This document shows positions 22,745 through 34,948 of a stretch of DNA of 64,000 nucleotides, piece after piece. Both the position numbers and the translations under genes were made by a program. Source of the DNA: Phaseolus vulgaris. Its lineage: Eukaryota; Streptophyta; Magnoliopsida; Fabales; Fabaceae. Location: the NCBI RefSeq assembly GCF_000499845.2, contig NC_023758.2:9029227-9093226 (forward strand). The letters run 5' to 3'. The notes under the pieces are model-generated. The model was not told the origin of the DNA, searched no databases, and saw nothing but the letters and a program-made list of their open reading frames with translations. Each line of letters begins with the position of its first letter. Position 1 is the stretch's first letter.

Positions 22745-23091
22745 GTGTAAAACCTGTTCCCATCCACAGTGAGTTCTTGGAGGTTTCTGCGGTTTTTGTT
22801 TGGTTGTGTGCTGGTGCAACCATTTTCCACCATTCGTTTGGGTTTTTGTTCGGTGAGGTGAGGTTTTTTGCTGTTGGCGCGAGTTTTAACCGGTAAGATC
22901 TGAGTTCTGTTGCTCGTTTGGATCTTCGTGGAAGAAGCGTTGGTTTTTGGTGGAGTTGCGAGTTTCTGTGAAGGTTTGCTGTGTTCGTGAGGCTGTTCGA
23001 AGTTTTTGCGAAGTTCTGACCGATTGATCGCTGAATCGATTGTCGCTGTAGAAGGTGTTGTTCATCGCTCTCTGTGATTCGTCAGGATTTC

Positions 23092-26000
23092 ATGAGAAAA
23101 ATGAGAAGCAACCGTTCAATTCCAGTTGCGCCCGTTGCTGCTAAAGGCGCCATGACTATGGCGCAGATGGTGGAAATCATGCGTTCGCTGCAGGCGAATG
23201 TTGAAGCCTCGCGCATAGAGCAGGCAAAAATGCACGAGGACCTGGTCGCCTCTCGGGCCAGGAATGATGAGCTTAGCAGAGTGACTGAGGAACTGCGTCA
23301 AGCTCTTTAGGAGCAGCGAGGGCGTCCAGTCGCTGAAGAGGTCGCGCCATCAACACCGCCTCGCGTTTTCCCTGTGCCTTTCGCTCAGGCGATTACAGAC
23401 ACGCCTATCCCTGCGAGTGTTGTACCTGTGAAGGCTGTTTTTACCGGCATGGAGGATCCTGAGGCGCATCTCACCACGTTCCATACGCAGATGATGCTGT
23501 CAGGAGAGTCAGACGCCGTGTACTGCAAGATGTTTGTGAGCACACTCCAGGGAACGACGCTGGAATGGTTTGTGAGCCTGCCTACAGGTCACATAACCAA
23601 CTTCCAACAGTTTTCGAAGATCTTCGTCGAGCAGTACATAGTGAACAAGGCGCCGCCTAGGGTGTCTTATGATCTGTTTGACATAAGGTAGTACCAGGGA
23701 GAGTCCCTCAGGGACTACTTGAATCGTTTTGGGGCGCAGATGGTTCGCTCGCCGGCCAAGGACGAAGAGATGTTGGTCTACGCATTCAAGAAGGGCGTGC
23801 TGCCGGGGCCCTTCTGCGAGGCGTTGATCAGGGCTCACCCCGCCACGTTTGCTGAGGTTAGGCGACTTGCGGTGGCCCACATCGCCGATGAAAGTGAGGT
23901 CGCCGAGAAGAGGGGAAGCGTGGCTCCCGCTAGGCAACGTGCCCAGACCAGGATCCAGCCACAGAAGGTGCTGGAGACAGCGGCGGCCAAGAGGGATCAG
24001 AGGACTCGCCATCCTTACGATCCAAGGAAGAACAAAGGCAGGGGCCCGGGCCGCTCTCAACCAGCACGACGAGAGTACAATCGCCCGCCTAAGCACAAGT
24101 TTGTCATGGGATTGGCGGACCTGATCGCCATTCCCAATATATCAGCTAGGCTGAAGGCGCCCGAGAAGGTGGGCGATAAGGTGTTGGGACCAAAGCCAGA
24201 CGCCTGGTGCGAATTCCACCAGGGCTTTGGCCACACCGTGGACTCATGCTTAGCTTTAGGATACCAGCTCGACGACCTGGTCAAGAGCGGGTTCCTGAAT
24301 GATTATTTGCTGGATAGAAGGGCAGGGGGCGCGTCGAGCTCCCATCCAGCAGGTGGTGAGGCTCAGCAGCACGAGATGCCTACCCACGGAGAAATCCACA
24401 CCATTGCAGGAGGTTTCTCGGGTGGTGGATGCACCGCGTCACAGAGGAAAAACTATGCGAGGTCTGTGATGACGGTGGATATGTTTGAGGACTACTCGCC
24501 GGATGTGGACATTACGTTCACAAAGCAAGATCTTCGGGACGTTGTGCCTCATGACAACGACCCCATAGTCATCTCGCTGATCACAACAGGAAGGAAGGTC
24601 CACAGGGTTCTGGTGGACCAAGAAAGCTCGACAGACGTGATGTTCTGGCCGACTTTCACGCAGTTGGAGCTACCCCTTGACCAGCTGAGGCCCTATGGAG
24701 GGTGTTTGTATGGTTTCGCTGGTGACCAGGTGGAGGTCAGGGGGTACATTGAGTTGAGGACTACGTTTACAGATGAGGCGGGTTCGAGAACAGAGAAAAT
24801 CAAGTACCTTGTCGTGAATGCTCCTTCAGCATACAACATTCTGCTGGGAAGACCCACGCTCAACAGAATAGGCGCTATACCGTCGACCCGGCTCATGAAG
24901 GTGAAGTTGCCGTCTATGGAGGGGGTGGTGATCACCATCAAATCCGACCAGAAAGAAGCGAAGAAGTGCTATGAGAATAGCCTGAAGAACAAGAGGTCGG
25001 TGAGTTACGTGACAACCACCCCACCTCCTGGTGTGAAGCCCAGGCCGACGGTAATAGAAGAGACCGCCGGAAGTGATGTGGTGATGGTGGATGCTGAGCT
25101 AGGGGAGGGGAACGCCGGTCTAGAGGAAGAAGAGGCGAGGAATCGCCCTGAGGAAGCGAGGGAGCTGGGAATCGCCAGGGCGGTGATCGCCAGAGAAACC
25201 AGACCAAAACCCGTCGAGCAGTGGCTCGAAAGAGAGATCAAGGGAAAGATCTTCAAGCTGGGAAGATCTCTGGAAGTTGAGCTCCAGGACCAGATCGCCA
25301 AGGTGATAGAGCGGCATCTGGATGCGTTTGCATGGTCCGCTTCGGACATGCCCGGTATCGATCCCGACTTCTTGTGCCATCATTTGGCGATGGACAATCA
25401 GGTCAGACCGGTACGCCAGAGGAGAAGGAAGTTCAACGAGGAGAGGAGGCAGGCGATTAGAGACGAAACCCAGAAGCTCCTCGCTGCAGGCCATATCAGG
25501 GAGGTGCAGTACCTTAAGTGGCTGACCAACATCGTGCTGGTAAAGAAGAGCAATGGGAAGTGGCGCATGTGCGTCGACTTCACTGATCTGAACAAGGCTT
25601 GCCCAAAGGATTCGTATCCTTTGCCAAGCATAGACGCCCTGGTGGACAATGCTGCAGGGTGTAAGTTGTTGAGTTTCCTGGATGCCTTCTCGGGGTATAA
25701 CCAGATCAAGATGCATCCCATGGATGAAGATAAGACTGCCTTCATGACCGAGAGATCGTGCTACTACTACAAGGTGATGCCATTTGGGCTGAAGAACGCG
25801 GGGGCCACGTACCAGAGGTTGATGGATCGGGTACTTGCACTAATGCTGGGAAGAAATGTGCAAGCATACGTAGATGACATGGTTGTGACCTCATCGGAGA
25901 AGAGCAAGCACGTAGAGGACTTGGAGGAGTTGTTCACCACGATCGCCAAGTTCAGGTTAAAGCTGAATCCCGAGAAGTGCATCTTTGGTGTGGAGGCTGA

Positions 26001-28524
26001 GAAGTTCTTGGGTTTCCTCTTAACTGAGAGAGGAATAGAAGTCAACCCTGATAAGTGTGCTGCCATCTTGGCAATGAGGAGCCCAGCCACCGTGAAGGAA
26101 GTGCAACAGCTTACAGGTCGGATGGCCGCCCTGTATCGCTTTGTGTCGGCTAGCGGAGAGAAGGGCCATCCATATTTCCAGTGTTTAAGGCGGAATAACA
26201 AATTTGCCTGGACGAATGAGTGTTAAGAAGCCTTCGTCAAGCTTAAAGAGTATCTGGCGAACCCGCCAGTTCTGTGCAAACCGCTGGTGGGAACCCCTCT
26301 CAGGTTGTATTTTGTTGTAACTGAGAGGGCGGTGAGTGCGGTGCTCGCCCAGGACCAGGATCAGGCTCAAAAGCCCATTTATTTTGTTAGTAAGGTGCTG
26401 CAGGGCCCCGAAACGAGATATCAGGCCCTGGAGAAGGCTGCACTGGCAGTAGTCTTTTCGGCAAGGAGGTTACGCCACTATTTCCATAGCTTCACAATAC
26501 TGGTGATGACCGACCTGCCCATCCAGAAGGTCTTGAAGAAGCCCGACGTTGCTGGGAGGATGGTGAAGTGGGAAGTGGAGCTGTCGGAGTTTGATATTAA
26601 GTATGAGCCCCGAGGTCCGATCAAGGGGCAGATCTTCGCAGACTTCGTGGTCGAGCTCTCGTCTGAAGCGACACGGGTCGAGGGGAATGACTTTCGTTGG
26701 GTACTTTCGGTGGACGGATCGTCGAACCAGCAGGGTAGCGGTGCTGGGGTCATCTTGGAGGGACCCAACGGCGTGCTGATCGAACAATCCTTGAGGTTTG
26801 CCTTCAAGGCCAACAACAATCAAGCAGAATATGAGGCGTTGATCGCCGGTATCTTGCTGGCCAAGGAGATGGGAGCTAGGGTGCTGATGGCTAAGAGTGA
26901 CTCGTTGTTAGTCACGGGACAAGTAACAGGCGAGTTCCAGGCTAAAGATCCACAAATGACGGCTTACTTGGAGTATGTACAGGAATTGAAGAGTTCCTTT
27001 GTCTCCTTTGAAGTGGTGCATGTGCCCAGGGAGCAGAATGCCCGAGCTGACTTGCTAGCTAAGCTCGCCAGTTCGGGCAAGGGGGGTAGGCAGAGGACGG
27101 TGATTCAAGAAACTCTGAAGACGCCTAGAGCATTTGTGGCAGATCACCTGGTTCTTCAGATAAGCAAGTCGACGGAGAAAGCGGCGAGGAGTCATAGATC
27201 TTTGACTCAAGAGACCTTGAGGTCGCCAAGAATAAGAGCATGTCGGGGAGAGAAGGTGAACATGACGCAGGTCTGCACGACCCATGAGCCAGACACCTGG
27301 GTAACACAGTACAAGCGATGCCTGGCGGATGGCCTCCTCCCGCTGGATCCGACAGAGGTTAGGAAGATAAAGAAGAATTCTAGCAAGTTCACAATGATTG
27401 ATGGCGAGTTGTACAGGTTTGGGTTCACTCACCCACTCCTGGAATGTGTGCACGGGGAAAAATGTACAGGGATCATGGCCGAGCTCCATGAAGGGATATG
27501 CGGAAGCCACGTCGGGGGTCGAGCAATGGCCGTAAGGACTCTCCGTGCAGGTTACTACTGGCCAACAATGAGAGAAGACTACAAGAAGTATGCGCAGTGC
27601 TGCAAGCAATGCCAGCAGCACGCCGATTGGCACAAGGCGCCTCCCGAGGAGTTGAAGTCGATTTACAGCCCTTGGCCGTTTCATACATGGGGAATCGACA
27701 TCCTGGGACCATTCCCGCTGGCGATCAGGCAGATGAAGTACTTGGTGGTGGCGATTGAATATTTCACCAGGTGGATCGAAGCAGAACCAGTGGCCCAGAT
27801 CACCGCACAAAAGATCGAGGGTTTCGTGTGGAAGAACATTGTGTGCCGGTTTGGTGTGCCCAAGCGCCTGGTGTCGGACAATGGGACTCAGTTTGCAAGT
27901 CACCTGTTGAATAAGCTGTGCGAAGAGGTGGGAATTCAACAAGTATTTGCATCCGTCGAGCACCCTCAGACGAATGGCCAAGTAGAGTCAGCCAATCGGG
28001 TACTACTCAAAGGCTTGAAGAGAAGACTAGAGAAAGCCAAAGGAAGCTGGGCTGAGGAGGTACCCCGTATAGTTTGGGCGTACCACACCACCGAGCAGTC
28101 AGGAACCCATGAGACCCCATTCAGCCTGGTCTATGGATGCGACGCAATGTTTCTAGTGGAAATCCAAGAGAGCTCGCCGAGATTCCAGAACTTTGTAGCG
28201 GAAGACTCGAATGAGGAAAGAAGGCTGAATCTGGATTTGCTGGATGAGGTCAGGGAGGAGGCGAGATTGAAAGCTGAGGCGGTGAAAAGAAGGATTGAAC
28301 AAAGATATAACTCGAAGGTGATGCCAAGACAGTTCAGAGAAGGCGACCTGGTGATGAGGAAGGCCCACCAGTACGAGATGGAGAATAAGCTGTCGCCTAA
28401 GTGGACGGGACCGTTCAGAATAACCGAGGCGCTCGGGAACGGCGCCTACCGCTTAGAAACATTGGAAGGAGGGGTGATTCCTCGCACTTGGAACGCCACG
28501 CACCTCAAGTTATATTACAGTTAA
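23092..28524 (+). pseudogene. Gypsy B gag-pol polyprotein, three nonsense codons
   Basis: A single frame of 1811 codons runs from the ATG at 23092 to the TAA at 28522. It is broken only by TAG at 23308, TAG at 23689 and TAA at 26224. Gypsy A has CAG, CAG and GAA at these places. Domain order matches gypsy A: gag; zinc-knuckle-like CEFHQGFGHTVDSC; protease; RT with YVDD near 25872; RNase H; archaeal-type RNase H (SVDGSS near 26710); integrase HHCC and DDE (DNGTQF near 27880); and a C-terminal chromo-like tail. The protease loop reads DQESS where gypsy A reads DQGSS, so the glycine after the catalytic aspartate region is lost and the enzyme is probably dead even apart from the stops. Confidence 0.95.
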
Positions 28525-29804
28525 GAACTTTGTAAGTAAAAACAAACATGAAGAGCTTTACAATGTTTCTGTTAAAATAGTTTGTTGGGGGCACTCTTTT
28601 TTCCCTAAGGAGGGTTTTTAATGAGGTCGCCCAATAAAGAAGAGTTTTCAAAGTTTTAAGTGTTTTAGATTGCATGCTTGTTGTTTTCCGAAAGTTTTGA
28701 AGAAAGACCTTGTCACTTATATGTGATTTAAGGCAAGTTGAAGTTATGTTGCATGCTTTCTAAAAAGTTTCTAAGTCCCCATCGTCTTTCGGCGATTGGC
28801 GGCATCAGTTAAAGTTAAAGTCCTCATCGTTTTTCGGCGATCGGAGGCACCAGTTAAAAGACCTCAACGCCCTCGCGCGTCCTGAGGCGAGATAAAGACC
28901 TCCTCGTCGTCGAGTGAGTGCAGGCGAGGAAGAGTAAAAAGTCCTCAGTGCTTCCAGAGGAGAGAAGATGTAGCCTCTGGGGCAATGTAGAGGCACCAGT
29001 AAAAAGTCCTCAGTGCTTCCAGAGGAGAGAAGATGTAGCCTCTGGGGCAATGTAGAGGCACCAGCAAAAAAGTCCTCAGTGTTTCTGGGGGAGAGAAGAT
29101 GTAACCCCTGGGGCAATGTAGAGGCACGAGTTAAAGACCTTCTCGCTGATGAGCGAGTTTAGGCAAGATAAAATCCTTCTCGTCTCGAACGAGTTCAGGT
29201 ATGGTGTAAAGGGTGGAAGAAGTTCGGAGGGTGGCTAAGGTAGGTTCGAAGAGAACGCCCAGCCACCCGGTTCCTTGTTCTGAAGCTCAGGGAGGTAGAG
29301 AAGGATCCGAAAGGCGCCTCTACCCCCAGATAAAGGAACAATGGCCAGGTTGTGAAGGAAAGAGGAAGCTAGTACCGCCAAGAGTCTTTGGCGACCAGGA
29401 GAAATTCAAGCGATGGCGAGAAAGCTAAGGCCCATTTTGATAAGGCAGATCAGGTGAGCCGTGTCTTAAGCCATTAGTTGGGTTGAAGCTCGTTATTTGA
29501 AAAAATGATTTCACGCTAAGGTTCATTACCTTGAGGTTACAAGTTGTTAGAATGTTATCGTTCGAAAGCTGATGGTTCGAAGCGGTTAGAATACAATTGC
29601 GCTCGCGGAATTACTAAGTTAATTTCATCTAAGAGATTTATGCGAGGAAGATAAAGTTGGCAAGAGAGATTATGTAAAGGAGCGGGAAATGTCATAACAT
29701 AGTAGCATCAGTTCAAAATACATGTGCAGAAAAGGGAAAATTTTATTACAAATAAGTATGTATAAAGGAGAAAGCATAGCAATAATGGATGGAGGGAAGC
29801 GACT
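28525..29804 (+). other. Non-coding spacer of gypsy B
   Basis: Same layout as 6753-8066, including GCGAG-rich degenerate repeats and the 64-65-bp tandem array. No gene is seen. Confidence 0.7.
28934..29127 (+). repeat. 64-65-bp tandem repeat, three copies
   Basis: Units start at about 28934, 28999 and 29064. They are homologous to the array at 7181-7372. The third unit has diverged (GTTTCTGGGGGAG for CTTCCAGAGGAG). Confidence 0.88.
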
Positions 29805-32378
29805 AGTCTTCAGAAGGAACAATCTTCCCATCCACCACCTCGTTGTTCAGAGACACCATGGAGAGGTCCAGATCAGAATATTGGCAGGCGAACTGCTCCA
29901 AGGCGGCGTCAAACCCAGCAGCGAGAATTTGGGCGGAGCTCAGCTCGAGTTCTTCAATCTGCTTCTTGAGCCCCTCATTCTGCTGCTTCAGTTCTTCAGC
30001 TCCCTCCCGAGCTTGAAGAAGGTCTTCAGTAACCTTCTTGTTCTCCGCCTACGCTTGGACCAGCTCTGCAGCGATTCCTTCGTTTTCCTTTCTGGCCTCG
30101 GCGAGCTTGGCCATGGTGTCGTCTCTCTCTTTTTCAACTTTCCCCAAGAAGACCTCCCGATCTGCTGACCTCTTCTCAAGGTTTTTTACCTTGGTGGCAT
30201 CTGCTTTGATCGACGCCTCCAGGTCAGCCACTTTGACGCGATAAGGGACCAGCTTGCTCTCCAGCTCGATAAGAGCTGCACCCTGTGGCGTAGATCGGTG
30301 GCCTCCTTGCGCGCCACCCGAAGCTCGGTGCTCATGGCATCCTCCACTCGGGAGTGATCGATCTCCGCGAGCATGAGATTGCAGGATAACTTCTCCGCCT
30401 CGATCCTTATTAGGCGATTCTCCTCTTGGAGCACAGAGATGTCATCCTGGAGCTTCTTGCTAGAACTCTCCACAGCTTTGGATATGATGGAGGGGAAATC
30501 CTCCGCCATCATCTTGAGTTTCGCTGAGAAGGGTTCCCACACCCTTTTTACCTCAAGGGAGAGGTTTGCTCGTGGGGGCACCAGGGGAGCTTGTTGCTGG
30601 TTCTCGCCACCACCTTCTTGAGTTGGCTGTTGAGTGGGAGCTTCTTGGCATGGTGGCGACGACGGGGATTCGGTGATGATGATAGGCGAGTTGTGAGCAC
30701 CTTCATCCCCGCCTGGTGCGGCTTCTGCGGTTGAGGCGGTTGAAGAAGGACCCCCTCCAGCAGATACATATGGCGTGGAGGCGCTCGGGGGGTTCTCCAT
30801 AAAGTTGGGCTCGGCAGCCTCAACCACAGGAAATGCAGCTGCCAGGGGAACTGCTTGGACTAGTGATGCGGGAACTGAGGGAGGAGGCGGTGTTGAAGGC
30901 GGAGCTGGTTGAGGGGGCGGCGTTGATGTTGGAGGGGGAGGTGGAGCAGGTGGTGAGGAAGGCGCCACCCTCCTTCTTTTTGTGATGAGGCCATCTTCAG
31001 TTGCCTCATCGTCTTCTTCTTCATCCTCATGGACCACCTGAGGGGTTTTCCTCTTTGGCTTCCTGAGGATGAGCTTCTTGCGTTGTTGGGCGGGCTGGGC
31101 CTCTGAAAGAGTTGGGCCTTTGGGGGGCGATCTGCCCTGGGCAGCGGCGATCTCCACCACTGAATTTGGCACGGTCTGGGAACCTGACGCCAACCCATGG
31201 GCTCGGGCGAGCGCCCTCAATTCAGCCAGTTTCCCTTTTCCCAACATGAGATCTGCATAATACAAAGGTACATGGGTCAGCTCAGAGAGAAAGATAAACA
31301 CATGAGTCAGTATGCAAGTAAAGCAGATAAGTGGTGCAGAAAATAAACCCAAGTCTTGTGCACAACAGACAAGACGCCCAAAAACAGTTAACAGAGGAAC
31401 AGCACAGGGCAAAGACTTAAACGTTGAAGCACTAACCTATGCGAGCCTCGAGTTGATCTTCGAAGAACTCGAAGGAGATGAGCGCGGTGGTGAGGAAAGT
31501 GATGTTGGTGTCTGCCACGCTCTTCCAGAAGAGGCACAGATCTTTGTCCAAGGCTCCCATGTTGTCAGGGCTCCTTGGCCTCCTGAAGTTTCCCTTGGAT
31601 TCTTTATTTCCCTTGTTTACCCAATACAAGGGAAAGCCGTCAAGCAGCGAGGCGTCCTGGTCGTTTGGGCGCACTTGGACAAATTTGCCTTTCCAATCCT
31701 TGTAGGATTGCTGGAAGATAGAGAAGATCGACCTCCCAGCAATCCCGTTCAGACTCACCCAAAGGCGGTCTCCTGGATGCTTAGCTTCAAAAAGGAAAAG
31801 GAAAACGTCCACTAACGCTGGCAGTCCCAGATGTGCGCACATGATTTGAAACGCCCGCACGAATGCCCAGCTGTTGGGATGGAGCTGGGCGGCGACGATG
31901 TCGAGCTCGGTGAGTAGCTCCCTTTCGAAACGAGTGAAGGGAAACCTAAGTTTCACCTTCTTGAATAAGGTGGTGTATATGAAGCAGAACAACTCGCCGT
32001 TATTCCCTTTGTCGTCTGCACAAACTGGCACATCGGGGGGGCAAGGTAGCGCCATCATCTTGTCGTCGTGCTCCTTGTGGAACGACAGGTGGGGCTCGTC
32101 CCCTTTCTTCAATCGAAGAACTGTCCCAGCAGAATTTACTGAAGATGTTTCCTTCAGCAAAGTCGGGGTGGCCCATGGGTATAGCTTTTTGTAGTCTGGG
32201 AAGGAATGGAGGCACCTCCGGCGACCGGTGGAGTAGCCTGAGCCAGGTCAGGGCGAGAGGCTGCAGTCCTCTCAGCCTGGGAAGAAGAAGCACCAGGTGC
32301 TCGTGGGGGGTTATGAGCTTGAGACGGAGGGTTACGTGACGAGGGAGGAGGATTTGGGGTGATCTTTGAGCGAGCCAT
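29805..32378 (-). pseudogene. Opposite-strand two-exon gene of gypsy B
   Basis: Counterpart of 8067-10667. Exon 1 is 32378-31437 and exon 2 is 31252-29805, with the same GT-AG junctions. It shows the PF04195-type domain, a basic KPKRK and TKRRR region, a proline-rich linker and a coiled-coil tail. The breaks differ from those of gypsy A: a one-base loss near 32200 shifts exon 1; a deletion of about 13 bp near 30270 shifts exon 2; and a CAG-to-TAG change lies near 30050. Where gypsy A has its stop, this copy is open. The intact ancestral protein of about 800 residues is therefore supported by two independently decayed copies. Confidence 0.72.
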
Positions 32379-32971
32379 CGCGGAAACTGCAAAGGAAAAA
32401 GAAAGGGAAAGGTGAGCAGGGTTCGCAGAGGCTGACTCGATCGTGAAAGAAGGATGAAAAAACGAACGAACGAAGGTTCGTTGTAATAGAGACGAAGCCC
32501 TAAGTTACGAGAAGGGAGAAACAGAAGAAACAGCCCACAGCGTATGCACCAGACAGTTAATGGATGATGCGAATCGGTTAAAATGTAGGAAAACTCAGCA
32601 GAAGAAGTAAAGGGAGTACCTTTCTATGATCAGAAGAACGATGAAGGAAGTTGAGAATCCAGAAGGTTGAAGAGCGTCGTGGGTTTTCGCAGAAGAAACT
32701 CAAAGCGTTTGAGAAAGCAAAGAGGTGATGGAACAGTAGAAGTGAAATGGGTTTAAGGGCTTTTCGAATGGTTTTGGAAGCGCAAACGACAACTAAAGGC
32801 AACCGTTGATGAAGCCACGTGTCGAGCGATTGGGAGAATGTTTGGTGGAGCGTCAGGAAAGCAGAAAGTACAAACGTTTGGAATTCTGCGCCAGCGCCAC
32901 GTAGATCGGTAGTGACGTGACTCCTTTAGTCTTTTCGCTGGACAAGTCTTCGCTTAAGACTGGGGGGCTTG

Positions 32972-33858
32972 TGTACCGCCCTGGTAGTCGGGAGTAATGA
33001 CGTGGCGTCGAGCTATTATATAGGCGTGTTGGATGGGACACCTGGCTGGCAGAAGGGGAGGAAGTCGGGGGGTTCGCGTAGTCGCCAGTTATTAAGTTGG
33101 CGTACTCCGATCTCCATCATACCTAAATCGGCGGTCACCGAGTTGAAGATGAAGTCGCCAGATGTGAACCCAAGCGACCAAGTGATTAGAGATCGCCGAA
33201 ACAAGGACATCGCCGAAGATGAAGGCAGATAGACACTTCCCAGCTGGCCAGAGGATGAGGTCGGGGGACAGCTTACTTGAACATATACGGTGAAACAGGA
33301 TCATCAGATCATGAAGGCGGCCGGCGAGACCACAGGGAAGGTGCGTACGAAGGCACCCGAACTCGCCATCCAGAAGAGATCACGCTCCAAGGCAACTATG
33401 CACTGAGTAGTATCATGCATAAGTAACTTAGCCAAAGAAGAGTCAGAAGTAGCGCCCAAGTCAAGGATGCTCCAGATGAAGGCACGTGTACAGCTGGATG
33501 CGAGCCACGTGTCCAGATGTGTAACTGCCAGGAGAGAGAAAGTGCCCAGGTATATAAGAGTTTCCAACGAACTTCTGAGGTACGCACGTTCAGATTGTTT
33601 CTTTACGCTTGCGAGTCTTGAGTACACTGAGAGAGAACTGGTCACGGTTCCTTAGAGTTCTTGAGTTTTACTCTTAAGTAATTGGTGGTTCAGTCGCTGA
33701 CTTGGGCGTCGGAGCGTGATCGGCCGCAGCGACGCCGTTTCGTCTTTTGCAGGTTCTTGAGGTGGAATCGCGGTGAAGGACGGAGGCTAACACGGTGCAG
33801 AAGTCGATCCAAGTTTGACGAGGCAAAGCTCCAGCGTTCTGGTCAACAGGCAGGATCA
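32972..33858 (+). repeat. 3' LTR of gypsy B
   Basis: 887 bp, nine differences from the 5' LTR. It is preceded by the polypurine tract ACTGGGGGGCTTG (32959-32971) and followed by TTATT. Confidence 0.95.
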
Positions 33859-33863
33859 TTATT

Positions 33864-34668
33864 ATTATTGCATACAAATAAATTATTTAAGATTTGATTA
33901 TAAATTAAAAAATATAATATATTTATGTATTCAAAAACTGACTCATGATTTAGTTTTTATTTCTAATTTTAATTCCAATGAAAATTACATAATAAATAAA
34001 TGTTACTACTTAATAATAAACCTATAATAATTAACATTAATTACAATACGTAACATTAATTTCAATTATGTAATTCTTTACTAAATACATTTAGTCACAT
34101 AAACTCAATTTCTAATATAAAATTAAACGAGCAAGTGTCACGTAAACTTAGTATTTGTTTGAAAAAATTCTTCCTTCAATACAATTAATAGCATTAAATT
34201 CAATTACATCTACTGTAATACTGAAATTTTGATATCTATATGACATAAAATATACATAATATAATATTATTATATTTTTAATATCTATAAATAAAATTAA
34301 AATAAATCATATAGAAATTGAAACACATAATAATTTTATTACTTAATTTTTATTTCTAATTACTAATTTAAGTAAAATTATATAATAATAAACACATACT
34401 TATTATATATTAAAGTTATAAAATTAACATTAATCATCAAAAAAATTGATAAACACACACACTCTTAAAATTAAATAATATTTTTTAAAATATAAATTTT
34501 GATTTACAAATTTATTATTTAATGTGACCTATGTAATTTATGATATAATTTATTGTTTAATTATTAAGTGAAATGAAATATATGATAAATGTAAGGTCTA
34601 AAAGGAAAGACAAGATACTTGACAAAGAGCTTCTTCAACCATTCAAATTTAACCAAAATGAACAAAAC
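33864..34668. other. AT-rich intergenic DNA
   Basis: Continuation of 21376-21831 across gypsy B. No gene or recognisable repeat is seen. Confidence 0.6.
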
Positions 34669-34673
34669 ACTTC

Positions 34674-34936
34674 TCTTAGAAAAACTAGTAAGGCTCTGTA
34701 ATATTTACAGAAAAAATAGGGAATGTTGAATCTTTGGTGGAGAACAGAATCGTAAGAGGAGAAAGCAAACATGGAAGATGAGAGAACTGGAAAAAATATT
34801 GAGTAGTAAAACAACATTGTGTTACAGAAAATCCTAAAAGGGATTTAAATACATGGGTGCAAACAACAGAAACATAATAGAAAAACTGGAAAGGGAAAAA
34901 AGCCCAATAGAGAGGCCCAAAATCCCAATTTTGACA
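34674..34936 (-). repeat. 3' LTR of copia D
   Basis: 263 bp, TCTTAGAAAA to TTTTGACA on the plus strand. In element orientation it begins TGTCAAAA and ends CTAAGA instead of the usual CA. The other LTR agrees. Confidence 0.9.
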
Positions 34937-34948
34937 GCCCCCCTCAAG

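Larger units (their letters stand above)
21837..33858 (+). mobile_element. Gypsy B: full-length Ty3/gypsy (Tat-type) LTR retrotransposon
   Basis: A 12.0-kb sister of gypsy A. The LTRs are both 887 bp (21837-22723 and 32972-33858), with a perfect target duplication TTATT (21832-21836 and 33859-33863). It has the same primer site, gag-pol, spacer repeat, opposite-strand gene and polypurine tract. I count only nine differences between its LTRs (about 1 percent), so it inserted more recently than gypsy A. Its gag-pol is one uninterrupted frame apart from three stop codons, so decay is at an early stage. Confidence 0.95.
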
